Origin: Corythucha ciliata
Lineage: Eukaryota > Arthropoda > Insecta > Hemiptera > Tingidae
NCBI GenBank assembly: GCA_038030265.1
Contig: CM075938.1
Location: 2,147,009-2,211,008, forward strand
DNA length: 64,000 bases
Direction: 5' to 3'
This document shows, one piece after another, positions 1 to 9,975 of the stretch. The translations under genes were made by a program, and so were the position numbers. The notes below the pieces were generated by a model that worked only from the letters and a program-made list of their open reading frames with translations, was not told the origin of the DNA and did not search any database. Each line of letters starts with the position of its first letter. Position 1 is the stretch's first letter.

Positions 1-68
1 GAAATTAATGAAAAATCTGTAATTTACGACTAAAATCCAGAAAAATAACCAAAATCGCGACTGTAATT

Positions 69-185
69 GATACAAATTGGTAATACACAGCCAAGTTTGA
101 GTTGTCCATGTTCCACAAGCAATTGTTCTGGTTGATTTCCATCTTGGCAAACTCGGTCGTGGAGTCTTATCTCTACCCAACGTCG
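69..185 (-). pseudogene. Possible LINE reverse transcriptase relic
   Basis: A minus-strand reading frame contains RLHDRV followed by LLVEHGQLKLGCVLP. This resembles the region around the reverse transcriptase motif (K)QGCVLAP that follows a variable strand in RTE/CR1-like LINEs. Only about 40 residues look RT-like, and no catalytic FADD/YADD box is present in the window (the downstream part would lie to the left). The open frame continues to 383, but that part has no recognisable domain. The first 60 bases also look like the degenerate A-rich repeat seen elsewhere in the window. The call rests on one short motif and could be chance. Confidence 0.3.
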
Positions 186-1449
186 TAATAAAAGTGAGTT
201 CCCTCTCATTTTATGGGCGTGGGCTGAGGGGGGGAGGTATTCATCTTGCGTTTTGAGGCAAGATGATCTTCTAATATTGGATATTGGCCCTGCGGTGTGG
301 ACCCGCTCCACCAATGACCAGGGCAATATGTTTGGCCAATTTTTGTCAAAGAATAGCCAGCATTGGAGGCAAATATTAGCCAAATAACATTAGGCCAATC
401 TTGAAGGTTTCAGGACGTCTCGATCGAATTTAAAATTGCAGTCTTGAAACAAGTGGATTTCTTTATATCTGAATAAATCAGATTTCAGTGTTGTTTAAGA
501 GACCCAAATCCTTCGTTAATTTGTAAATCGAATGAACGATTTCTACTCATTCTCGCCCAATAAAGGAGAGGAACCGCATTGCTTCACTCGTACCGAAACA
601 CAGGCTTAAAAAAAAACGAGTATCCCTGTTGTAAAATAACAGGGAAATGTTTAATTAAACTTCAACTACCGGCATTACCTGTTAAAACAATCAAATGATC
701 GAAAAAGTTTGTTTCAAATTACGCTTTCACGTGATTTGATTCGTCTTGCCATAATCGAAGCTGACCCATTTTATGTAAATCTCCAACTAGTAAACCACAA
801 CACCCATCCTTCCAGGACATAATCCTCTGAACCTTGCCAATTTCCCCTCTATTCCCCCCCCCCACCTCTAAAGATCACAGCCCAACCACTTTTGGAGTTT
901 GTCGTTTAGAAGCTCTCCCGCGGTCATTAATTATTGAATAAGGATCGTATATGGAAAGAGGGAAGAGGTTTACTAAAGCTTTAGGGGGTATTCACCCCCT
1001 CCTCACACCACTGTAACCCCACCGCAAACATCACAAGGGTAAATCTTCTTCTTTACTTTCTCACCTTTACCAGTGAGAAAACGTGAGACGAATAAGGGCC
1101 CCTGACAACCTCTCCCTCCACACCTATATATTTAGGAAAAAGGGCATAGAAGGGCCACGCGGCTGCTGCCTGTCCCTTTTCGTTTTAAAAGAAAAGCGAG
1201 TCGATCGTAAAGCCTCCGCGTTTAACGCCTTCTTATGGTCTTATCTTTCCCTTTAGTAAATATTAAGGTGCCAGAGGATAGTTTGATGGTGGTAAAAGAA
1301 GAGTAAAAAAGAAAAAAAGAAAGGTAGAAGAGCGACGGAAAATGAGATACCGTATACGGTCTATGTAATCTGAGAATGAAGTATAAAGGCAACGAGAGTG
1401 CCGAATGCTTTTTTTTCCCATCAATTCGGTTATTCATCAATGTTTCTCA
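186..1449. other. Intergenic, no gene recognised
   Basis: AT-rich sequence without a supported gene. It holds a poly-C run at about 854-863, a small hairpin around 623-651 (TCCCTGTT / AACAGGGA) and purine-rich stretches near 1300. Open frames here lack family motifs. Confidence 0.6.
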
Positions 1450-1583
1450 TAGCGTTTTCCATTTGAATAGAATGCTGCATTGAGGCAGTTCAATTCTAAG
1501 AATTAAATCATAAATGTTAAATGGAGAAGACGGATGTAAATGAATTACAACGCTGCAGAATTTTATTCAAATGGAAAACGCTA
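1450..1583. mobile_element. MITE with ~20-bp terminal inverted repeats
   Basis: The left end reads TAGCGTTTTCCATTTGAATA and the right end is its exact reverse complement. The similarity continues imperfectly for about 15 further bases (AGAATGCTGCA versus AAAATTCTGCA). The unit is about 130 bp, has no coding capacity and is bounded by TA on both sides, as expected for a Tc1/mariner-type target duplication. Size and structure fit a non-autonomous DNA transposon. The superfamily is inferred only from the TA dinucleotide. Confidence 0.6.
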
Positions 1584-1974
1584 TTTAAATGTCCTCAGAA
1601 TGTGATTGAGATATAATTTTGTATACAGCAGAAATTAAAACTAACCTTTTTGCCACACTGGAGAAGACGGAGGGTTTGAATCAACGTCACATTTCAACGA
1701 CACTGGAATACCTTCGCGAAGAGGAAATCCGAATCCTGGAACTCTCGTTATTGCGAACGAAGGAGTAACTGAAAAAAAAAAAAAAATTAAATAAAAGTAA
1801 AAAAATACATTGATACATAGTAAGTAAAAGCGCTTAAACTACGACGGTTAATAATGTAAAACATCGATTGAATCGTATAGCCTGAGAAACTTGAACAATT
1901 AAAACTAGAATTTCAGTAAGTTGATGTCTTTAAACACTGAAGATGGCAATCAGCCGAAACCGATAAGTTCATTC
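1584..1974. other. Intergenic, no gene recognised
   Basis: AT-rich, with a poly-A run at about 1770-1785. No motif or coding signal recognised. Confidence 0.5.
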
Positions 1975-2302
1975 ATTTACGCACCCCAAAAAAGTGACTA
2001 TTAACACCCTAAAAATGACAAAAATGACTCTATACTCTATTAAAATGGCTAAATTTACGATTTGTGCCTTGAAAATGATCAAACTGACGATCCGTGCCTT
2101 GAAAATGCTCAAACTGACGATCCGTGAGCTGAAAATGGCAAAGCTGGCTACTCGCGATCTATAAAAAAACGCAAAGCAATGACCATCGCAAGCCGGAAAA
2201 TCGCTAATCTGTCGATTCTCGCCAAAAAAGTAGCCAAACTGGCTAGGGCCAAACCGTAGGGATGGTTGGATTCGCCCCTCCCAGAATGATTTCTGGTTAC
2301 GA
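1975..2302. repeat. Degenerate ~30-bp tandem array, family B
   Basis: Successive units follow the pattern CCTTGAAAATGGCTAAACTG then ACGATTCGTG, with about 30-bp spacing and heavy divergence. Clear copies start near 2040, 2098 and 2127. The same family recurs at 9060-9345 and 30951-31400. There is no coding potential, because the open frames here are interrupted repeats. Confidence 0.6.
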
Positions 2303-2562
2303 CCTTGAAACTAACCCTAGCAGCAACCAACAGCAGCAACTAGCAACTATAGGAATTCCAATTCAGTTTGCACTAGCAGTTCAGTGCTCGAAACAGGGCA
2401 AAACTGACTATTAGAGTCTTGAAAATGGTTAAAATGACAAGATTCATCCTAAAAATGGCTACCACTAGCTTTTGGCACACTAGAAATGGCTTAACGGACT
2501 ATTATCGCCATATGTATGGCAAAACTTATAGCTGTATCATTTGCACAATTTAATATCCAAAC
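2303..2562 (+). repeat. 260-bp direct repeat, upstream copy
   Basis: This segment is nearly identical to 8941-9200. Both begin CCTTGAAACTAACCCTAGCA and end TTTAATATCCAAAC, with only scattered substitutions (for example around 2444-2450). It includes family-B repeat units plus unique sequence. The two copies bracket the whole BEL1 plus Gypsy1 composite. Confidence 0.9.
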
Positions 2563-2741
2563 GGGCTATTCACGCACTTACGCTCAAAATTATAATACCC
2601 CTAAATTTATGTACAAATTCCCCCCTGATAATATAATAGTTTCGTTAATTTGGTTTACAAAGTGTCTGCACCACATTTCATTATCCCTCTCTTACAAGAT
2701 CTCCAAAATTTCGTAACTCTCTTTTATTAATAAATAGAACA

Positions 2742-2760
2742 TGGTCCTCCGGGCCGGATT
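2742..2760 (+). promoter_or_regulatory. BEL1 primer-binding site
   Basis: TGGTCCTCCGGGCCGGATT is shared exactly with 12356-12374 in front of BEL2. It resembles the complement of the 3' end of eukaryotic tRNA-Tyr (from memory, not searched). In both elements it follows an A-rich LTR end in CA. Confidence 0.7.
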
Positions 2761-3068
2761 TATTCCGCCTCTTTAAGTTTGGTCAGACAACTTTATTTGT
2801 CATTCTAATAAATAATAGAATAATTCAATTTACATATAACCTCGTAACTCATTTTTTGTGTTAGTTAAGCTAGCCGAGTTCTCCGAATTTTCGAGCGCCT
2901 TTCATTAATCGTGACGTCCCATATCTCAGTCTTACCAACCGTTAGGTTGTTTCGATTAATTCATTCATCATTCATTCGTTTTACTTTTGACGTCACCTGT
3001 TTTAGTTTAATCGAACAATTATTTTATCGTTCGTACGTTAACCCTTCCAGGTCGTTACCTTTTCGTAT
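2761..3068 (+). other. BEL1 leader upstream of the Gypsy insertion
   Basis: Non-coding leader between the primer-binding site and the Gypsy1 target duplication. The leader resumes at 6464 and reaches the BEL1 gag start at 6618. That gives roughly 480 bp of leader, compared with about 270 bp in BEL2. Confidence 0.6.
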
Positions 3069-3073
3069 CTATT

Positions 3074-3293
3074 TGAAATAGCGTCTCACAACATATTTAA
3101 ATGTAACCGGCCACAGCCGAGTTTGCTTTTGGCCCACCAGAGGCGCCTTGTCCGCGGGAAACAGGTGTAAAGCTCGCTTCACGAGGAGGGCAGTTTTTGG
3201 GCGTGGGAAGCTTGATGTACCTTGTTCAAGTTTACAGTTATTTTTACATTCGACAATAAACATTGATTTTTATTGTGTAACCCCATCATTTCA
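3074..3293 (+). repeat. Gypsy1 5' LTR
   Basis: 220-bp LTR, TG...CA, with AATAAA near 3255 as poly-A signal. It differs from the 3' copy by only a few bases (for example CCCACC versus CCACC near 3135, and CAG versus CGG near 3236). Confidence 0.95.
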
Positions 3294-3465
3294 GTGGCGA
3301 CGAGATGGTCTTTCGTTTGACTCTTCGCGAACCCCACGTGCGATCAGTTTGATTTATTTCTCTTTTCACTCGCGTATCGGGTTTCTTCGCCGACCAGCGG
3401 CTTCGTTTAGTTATGCCCCTTATGCTTGATCACGACAGTTCATCGCAACAGCTACCGTCTATGCG

Positions 3466-4119
3466 ATGATGCCCTCATCCTCCGCTCTACCAAAACTGAT
3501 AAAAAAAGACTGTGAGTCGTTTTCTGACTTTTTCATGAGGGTAGAGGTCACTTTCGAGGTTTATGGTGTCTCGCCCTCCAATCGTTTGCCTCTCGATTTT
3601 CTCTCCGGCCTTCCCGACGAGGACTACTCGCGATTCTTGAAAGCGATTAGCCCTGCCACTCTCAAAACCGTTTCTGCCGGTGACATCCGTCGGGCTATCA
3701 CCCTTTTTGAGGAGAAACACCTCACCAAAAGTTGCTGGGAATTCGCTACCCTTCAGCGACCCCTAGGCGTTTCGGCGGCGGAAGTTGGAGCCCACCTCAA
3801 ACACGCGGCTCAACGGTGCGATTGGGATAAAATTAGTGGCTCGGAGGCCACTCTTCGAATAAAACTGCTCACTACCTTCTCCGAACGACACATTGTCGAC
3901 TTGCTCTTGTCGCTTCCCCATTCTGCGAGCTCGGACGACATGATTGCAGCAGCCTCGAAAGCGGAGGCTTTAAGAGAGACGAGCAGCATTATGACCGGGC
4001 ACGCCGAAAACTTGGCTCCAATTTCGGCCCATCGACAGGCTGAGCGTCGCAGGGGTACTTGGCGGGGCGTTGCTTCGCCTATTTTACGACGGTCGCCATA
4101 TCCACGATGCCCTGGCTGA
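3466..4119 (+). pseudogene. gag: Gypsy1 gag (capsid region)
   Basis: A 217-codon frame opens with a tandem ATG after the leader. The part from about residue 20 to 170 (SFSDFFMRVEVTFEVYGV, then LLLSLPHSASSDDMIAAASKAEAL) has the helical, charged character of a Gypsy/Metaviridae capsid, the structural shell around the element RNA. No CCHC zinc knuckle follows. The frame runs into a stop at 4117-4119, and the next recognisable sequence is the end of RT, so nucleocapsid and protease were lost by an internal deletion. Gag assignment rests on position and general character, not on a catalytic motif. Confidence 0.65.
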
Positions 4120-4124
4120 GCAAA

Positions 4125-6078
4125 TACGCTTGAACCCCTTCACGCTCTTCTTCGAAAAAATTCTCTGTGGTTCTGGTCCCCAGCCTGCGACGAAGTTTTC
4201 CAAAAATTACGCACCTCTTTAGCCAAGGTTACAACACTCAGTGCGTATAATCCCGACCGTGAATTAGTTCTCTCCAAGGATTCGAGTGACTACGGGGTGG
4301 GAGCAGCTCTCAATATGCGTGACGGGAACAAACTTCTACCAATTGCGTTCGAATCAGCAACGTTATCCCCGGCCCAAAGATCTTACAGTCAGCTGCACAA
4401 AGAAGCACTGGCCATAATTTTCGGGTTGCGCAAATTTCACAAATTTCTTCACGGCAGGAAATTCACCATTGAATCAGACCACCAACCTCTGAAAACTATT
4501 CTTTCTCGGGATAAAAATATTCCGGCTATGGCCGCCTCCCGACTAATCCGGTGGGCGGAAATTTTAGAAGCGTATGAGTATGACCTTGTAATACAAACCT
4601 GGTAGGTCCCTCCCACACGCAGACGCACTGTCACTGTTGCCCTTACCTGGCACACCCAATATCACAGAAGTCGCTTTTGTCGAGGCTGATTGGTCATTCT
4701 TTGATCTTTCGTTCATCCGGAAAGAAACAAATGCCGATGCGGTTCTGCAGAATGTGGGCAAGCTGTTATCAAAAAAGTGGGAGTCGAAACCATCTGAAGC
4801 TGCACTCGTTCCCCACTTCTTGGCCCGAAAAGACCTAGATATCGTTGATGACATCATTTTTCATCGCAATCGAGTCGTCATTCCTCCAGCCCTCAGGCCA
4901 AGAATCCTAAAGCTCATCCATTCTGGTCATATTGGCCTGTCACGCATGAGATCCCTCGCGAAAATACACGTTTGGTGGCCTGGCTTAGACAAAGATCTTG
5001 AACAACTGTCCTCATCGTGCACTGCTTGCAATATTCATCGGCCCCGCCTTCCCGATTTGCAGCAACATCGGTCAACTCGTCCTGAACCTCAAGTGCCATG
5101 GGAACGTCTTCACATGGATCTGTTCCAATTCGAAGGTAGATATTTCATATTAGCTGTTGACGCATTCTCCAATTGGGTCCAATGTGACATACTTGATTCG
5201 ACTTCAGCACCTCGAATGCTTCAATTTCTTGAAAGACTTTTCTCTATTTTTGGGCTGCCACAGTCAGTTATTACAGACACGGTCCACCCTTTTCTTCAAC
5301 AGCCTTTTCCACGTTCCTTGCCTCTTGGGGAATCACCTATCTTCCGTCAGCGCCATACAACCCCCAAAGTAATGGAAGGGCAGAACGCATGGTCGACGTC
5401 ATAAAACAAGGATTACGGAAAGCTGCGTCAGATTTGCCCGGAGCCTCTCTTGCCGACCGCCTGACTCATGTCCTGGCTACACAGCACTCGACTCCTTCAT
5501 CGGATACCGGAATTTCTCCCATGAACAAGTTATTCAAAGTCGCACCGCTCACACCACTATCCCGGGCTCTCGGATCATCCGTGACTATTCCAAAGCCTGA
5601 GAACCCCTCCAAGTTTCCTGTTGGTACCCCGGTGTGGGCACAATTTCGGCCCGATTCAAAACATCCCCTGTGGGTCAGAGCTGAAGTCTCGGCGGTTCCT
5701 TCGGATTCTATTCGAGAAGTGCTGGACGCCGATCGCAGGCCCCACAAGGTGCACATTCATCAGATACGCCTACGCGGTCAGGACTCGCCTCTTTTGTCCC
5801 CGACGACCTCTCACTTCCCTGTTAACATTCACGTCCATCATAATCCGCCATCGGCTCTCTTACCAACACCCTCTCCTGACGCAACTCGTCCTGCAAGTTC
5901 GGCAGACTTCGACGACCTCGCAGAACGTCCGGAAACACACGAGGACCAATCGGCGACCGTTCGGGACAGTCCTACACCGATATCCAGTACCCCTCCTCCT
6001 GTCCCTGCGCAGCCCAAAACAACTCGTTCCGGGCGGGTCTCCCGTGCAACTGGATGGCTCGCTGACTATTCGACATAA
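4125..6078 (+). pseudogene. pol: Gypsy1 pol remnant: RNase H and integrase
   Basis: The segment opens within the RT connection (LLRKNSLWFW near 4145). Next is RNase H with SKDSSDYGVGAAL, HKEALAI and ESDHQPLKTI, so its acidic residues are visible. The integrase has an HHCC zinc finger (HSGHIG ... CTACN, about 4917-5035), a first catalytic Asp in HMDLF (near 5113), a second in ITDT (near 5275) and the Glu in NGRAERM (near 5377). Frame changes lie near 4605 and 5280. A C-terminal tail rich in Pro and Ser ends at the stop near 6076. RNase H would degrade the RNA template and integrase would insert the cDNA, but this copy cannot encode either in one frame. Confidence 0.85.
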
Positions 6079-6239
6079 TTCGTGCCTTTCTTTCTGTTCC
6101 AGGGATGAAGGGGACTCCAAAACCGCCTTCATCATGACTAATATTATTTTTATTATTGCTTGTTGCTTTGTTCTCACGTTCATTCAAAAAAAAAAAACTC
6201 TTGATAAATTTTAGTCATTAACAAATTGGGGAGAGAGCG

Positions 6240-6458
6240 TGAAATAGCGTCTCACAACATATTTAAATGTAACCGGCCACAGCCGAGTTTACTTTTGGCC
6301 ACCAGAGGCGCCTTGTCCGCGGGAAACAGGTGTAAAGCTCGCTTCACGAGGAGGGCAGTTTTTGGGCGTGGGAAGCTTGATGTACCTTGTTCAAGTTTAC
6401 GGTTATTTTTACATTCGACAATAAACATTGATTTTAATTGTGTAACCCCATCATTTCA
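6240..6458 (+). repeat. Gypsy1 3' LTR
   Basis: 219-bp partner of the 5' LTR with the same termini, followed directly by the second CTATT. The low divergence from the 5' copy indicates a fairly recent insertion. Confidence 0.95.
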
Positions 6459-6617
6459 CTATTATCACTGTGTTATTGTTGCTAATTTTCGTTGTTGGCC
6501 TTTAGAACAACAAAAGCCACGTTATTTCCTTTCGCGTTAGCGTAAAAAAGTTCGTTCTAATTTGAATATCTTATATCCTAACCCCGGTCTATTTAAATTG
6601 CGGGTTTCATAGTCACA

Positions 6618-7780
6618 ATGACTCACGTCGCACCTGAAACTAGATTCAAGGTGGACTACATGCGAACCAAGTTAGTCCGGAACGCGCTTAGAGGCGTTAG
6701 CCGCCCTCGAAGAACTGAAAATTTATTCGACTGAAAATTTATACTTGGACCTAATAGGCAGAGAGCACCGCTTTGAGGGTGTAACTGACGATGCCCTGAT
6801 GTCCGAATGCAGCGAATATCTTGATTTAATATTCAAAGTCGAAGCAAAAGCTCGCGAGGCAACAAAAGCGTCGCGCTCGACACCGTCCCACTCATCAAGC
6901 CAAGAACATTTCACCGACGTGGACAGGGGAGCTCAGCCGATAGACGATCTTCGATCCATGACAGATAGCCTTCGTAACCTGGCAGTCGTGGACGAAGTTA
7001 AAAGGGAAAACTTCGACTCCAAGGAGCCCTCGCTTAGACTTCTGGTTATTGATTTACCGGTCTTTGACAAACCCGTTGCCGAAGAGTGGATTAATTTTAA
7101 GGCGATGTTTACGTCTTTAATTCTGGACGACGACTACATAACTCCCCTAATGAAGCTTCATTACCTCAGACGATCGCTGGGGGGGGGGACCGTTGATGAA
7201 AATTCAACACCTAGGTAGCACTCTCGTCCGAAAATCTCAAAGTAGCCTGGGATACACTGGTGCGAAGCTACGACAACGTCCGGTGGATTTCCTACAAATA
7301 TTGGAACGCGGTCGTCAAATACCCTCCCGCCTCCAAGGCTGGTTCGTTACTGGATTTGGTAATAAACATAAACACCAATCTCGACGCCCTAAAGGCTTTA
7401 GGCCACCAAGTACAGTCTTGGAACTTCGTGTTGGTTGATCTTATTTTAAAAAAGGTAGACGAGGCCACTTGTGAGCAATTCGAAAGTTCGATCTCGTCTG
7501 AAGAACCAATCTACACCGAACTCCTTAATTTTCTAGAAAGAAAAGCGAGATGCGTTCAAGCCGCTGAAGCGTACTCGTCGAAATCGGCAGCTAACGCCAA
7601 GAAACCGTCGAACGATGCCAACAATCATCGAAATACTCATCGAAACGAGTTCTCGTCGCGGCAACCATTGAGTCCCCGTCTGTCTCGTGCATTATGTGCA
7701 AACAAAAGCACAGAGTGTCCAATTGCCCTAAACTTCTGGCGTTCAAACCAAAGGAAAGGTTTTTGATCGCCAAAAAGGAC
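6618..7780 (+). pseudogene. gag: BEL1 gag, frameshifted
   Basis: The ATG at 6618 starts a frame that stops at about 6733. A shifted frame carries YLDLIGREH, SEYLDLIFKVEAKAREA and then the BEL gag domain (DUF1759 type) with LPVFDKPVAEEWINFKAMF and YITPLMKLHYLR. A G-run at 7181-7188 marks another frame change, after which the same domain continues (WDTLVRSYDN, ALKALGHQVQSW, LNFLERKARCV) to about 7600. At least two frame changes break it. Gag forms the particle in which BEL elements reverse transcribe. BEL2 gag is its intact-frame relative 5 kb downstream. Confidence 0.8.
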
Positions 7781-8940
7781 CGATGTTGTATCAATTGCTT
7801 TTCGAGCAACCACAAACCTCAAAATGTCGAAGCAATGGTCGATGCTCCAGCTGTGAAGAAAAACACCACAGCCTCTTACATTTTTCCTCGGAAAACCCGG
7901 AACCGCCTGGGCTTGCCCACAACTTGAAAGAAGATGCCTCACCGGAAATCCCGACAATAAATTCAAATGGAGAGGGTTCCTCCACAGTTTGCGGCGTTAG
8001 CACGCAGTCAAGTCGACTAGACAAGGGACCGGTCTTACTCTCAACCGCCCTAATCTCAATACAAGATCGATGGGGAAACCCCGTCCTATCGAGAGCAGTG
8101 TTGGATAACGGCAGCCAGTGCAGCCTGATCACAAACACTCTGGCTAATAAGCTAAAATTTAATCGAACTCGACTTAACACCCCTATCCGGGGAGTTGGCA
8201 ACGCAGTGTGCCCCACAACGGACGCCGTGGAACTAAGATTTTCGCCGGCTGGACGACAGAAACCCTCGTACCGGGCAACAGCATTGTGTGTGGACCAAAT
8301 CACGGGCAATTTACCCGAATCTCCTCTCCCAGGTCCACATGGGGACCACATAATAGATTTGGATCTAGCCGACCCGACCTTCGATCAATCGCGGCCGGTA
8401 GACGTATCTGCTAAAAGAGCGAATCCGAAAAGGAAAACTCGGCACTCCTATCGCCGTGGAAACGTCTGTGGAGTGGATACTAATGGGTCCAACAAGCAAT
8501 CAGACCCCCCCCCTCCCCCGAGGGGAACCGTGACCTCGCTCCATGTCTCGTTAGAACAAATGGTCCACTCTTTTTGGCAGGTTGAAAGTCTACCTACTCA
8601 GTCGACTATGTCCCCCGAGGATACCACGTGCGAAACCCAATATCGCAGGGAACACAAACGTCTACCGAATGGGAGGTACTCAGTTCCACTTCTGTTCAAA
8701 CAGGGAGAACCCGAATTGGGAAACTCGAGATCTAGAGTCTTACAAAGGCTAACGGCCCTTGAATCACGACTGAAAACCGATCCCAACCTACGAAAAGCGT
8801 ACAACGCTGAGATTCAACAACTAATCGACTAGGGTTTCATAGTAAAGTCTGCTCATTCCTCAAAAGGTGGGTTCTACTTACCACATCACGCGGTAAAAAA
8901 GTCCGCTGGAACAATACGCATCGTATACGACGCCTCGGAA
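7688..8940 (+). pseudogene. pol: BEL1 zinc knuckles, protease and RT N-terminus
   Basis: Cys/His clusters at about 7691-7880 (CKQKHRVSNC, CINCFSSNH, then SCEEKHHSLLH in another frame) are nucleocapsid-like. A retropepsin-like domain (DUF1758) follows with AVLDNGSQCSLI at about 8095, reading D-N-G instead of the usual D-T/S-G. The pre-RT segment of BEL pol comes next (FWQVESLP, MSPEDTTCE, RLPNGRYSVPL), then a stop at 8830-8832 and in-frame continuation through FYLPHHAVKKSAG. The sequence ends at 8940, in the first RT motifs, where the 260-bp direct repeat starts. The catalytic RT core is absent. Confidence 0.85.
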
Positions 8941-9200
8941 CCTTGAAACTAACCCTAGCAGCAACCAACAGCAGCAACTAGCAACTATAGGAATTCCAAT
9001 TCAGTTTGCACTAGCAGTTCAGTGCTCGAAACAGGGCAAAACTGACTATTAGAGTCTTGAAAATGGTTAAAATGACAAGATTGAGTCTATAAATGGCTAC
9101 CACTAGCTTTTGGCACCCTAGAAATGGCTTAACGGACTATTATCGCCGTATGTATGGCAAAACGTATAGCTGTATCATTTGCACAATTTAATATCCAAAC
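8941..9200 (+). repeat. 260-bp direct repeat, downstream copy
   Basis: Near-identical partner of 2303-2562. It starts exactly where the BEL1 reverse transcriptase frame is cut off and ends at CCAAAC, after which the two loci diverge. Confidence 0.9.
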
Positions 9201-9975
9201 TGGGGTGGCAAACTGACAATCCTAAAAATGGTTAAACTTGATCATTGGCGCCCCACTGATCGCGGAACTTACGATTCGCCTTTTGGAAAATGGGTAAACT
9301 GAATATTTAAGCCTAAAAGTAATGGCCGATTGACCGGGCCGTCTTCACCTTACCTCATGCCGGCATGGCGGATCCTTTTCTAGAGGTGGGTGATGGAGGG
9401 GGGGGGAGCGCACAGAGAAGTCCCCCACGTTTTCCCACAAAATTATCCGCAAACGAGTGTTTTTTCACAGTACTATCGTGAACGAGGCCTTTTAAATCAA
9501 TTTTAGCCGTGAAAAGGCGGCTTTTCTTACTTTTTGCCCGAATTTCACATCGAGAAACAGCGAAATGCCGGTGCGTTTTCTCGAGAACATATATAGCCGC
9601 GAAAGAACACATTTTCTCAATTTTAACCGCGGTTATGCGGTTTTCCTCCATTTTAGGCCCAAAAATGAGCAACTTTTCTCAATTTTACCCGTGAATGGAT
9701 ATCAAGCAGCAAAGGAGAGTCCTTCCCCCCCCCCCTGTTCTTCCGTAAATGAGGCTTTTTTTCTCAATTGTAGTCGTGAAACGACCTCCATAAACCATGG
9801 ATTAGCACCTTTCCACAATTTTGGCCTTTACTTTGCATCGTAAAACTGCGAATTGGTGCGTTTTCTCAATTCAAACCACGAAAGAGCGCTTTTTAGACGG
9901 ATGGACGCCGAGCGCAATTTCTCGATTTTAGCCGCGAATTGCTGGTTTTGATGCAAATAATTTTTTTTTTTTTTT
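9201..9975 (-). repeat. Degenerate ~30-bp arrays, family B then family A in reverse orientation
   Basis: 9201-9345 continues family B (AAAATGGTTAAACTTGATCA-like units). From about 9420 to 9960 the units read CTCAATTTTAGCCGCGAATT with about 28-32-bp spacing. This is the reverse complement of the orientation found after 9980. A poly-T tract at about 9960-9975 marks the flip. Poly-C at 9725-9735. Confidence 0.7.

Larger units (their letters stand above)
3074..6458 (+). mobile_element. Gypsy LTR retrotransposon Gypsy1, internally deleted
   Basis: It is bounded by two near-identical LTRs (3074-3293 and 6240-6458) and an exact 5-bp target duplication CTATT (3069-3073 and 6459-6463). The LTR termini are TGAAAT and ATTTCA. 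A primer-binding-like TGGCGACGAGATGG starts at 3295, and a purine-rich tract (TTGGGGAGAGAG) precedes the 3' LTR. The internal part is only about 2.9 kb: gag is followed directly by the end of RT, RNase H and integrase. Nucleocapsid, protease and the RT catalytic core are missing. It inserted into the BEL1 leader, so it is younger than BEL1. Confidence 0.95.
2742..8940 (+). mobile_element. BEL/Pao retrotransposon BEL1, truncated, with nested Gypsy
   Basis: The element begins at a primer-binding site just after a putative LTR tail (poly-A signal AATAAA near 2731). It continues through a leader, a gag region, zinc knuckles, an aspartic protease and the first part of the reverse transcriptase, then stops abruptly at 8940. 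The leader is interrupted by a complete LTR-to-LTR Gypsy element at 3074-6458. No RNase H, integrase, 3' LTR or intact 5' LTR is present. BEL/Pao assignment rests on the conserved gag domain, the protease context and the segment that precedes RT in this family. It has multiple frame changes and one stop, so it is dead. Confidence 0.85.

Noticed and set aside
30..383. Full 117-codon minus-strand frame as a gene
   Set aside because: Only the last third resembles an RT motif; the rest shows no domain, so only the short relic is annotated.
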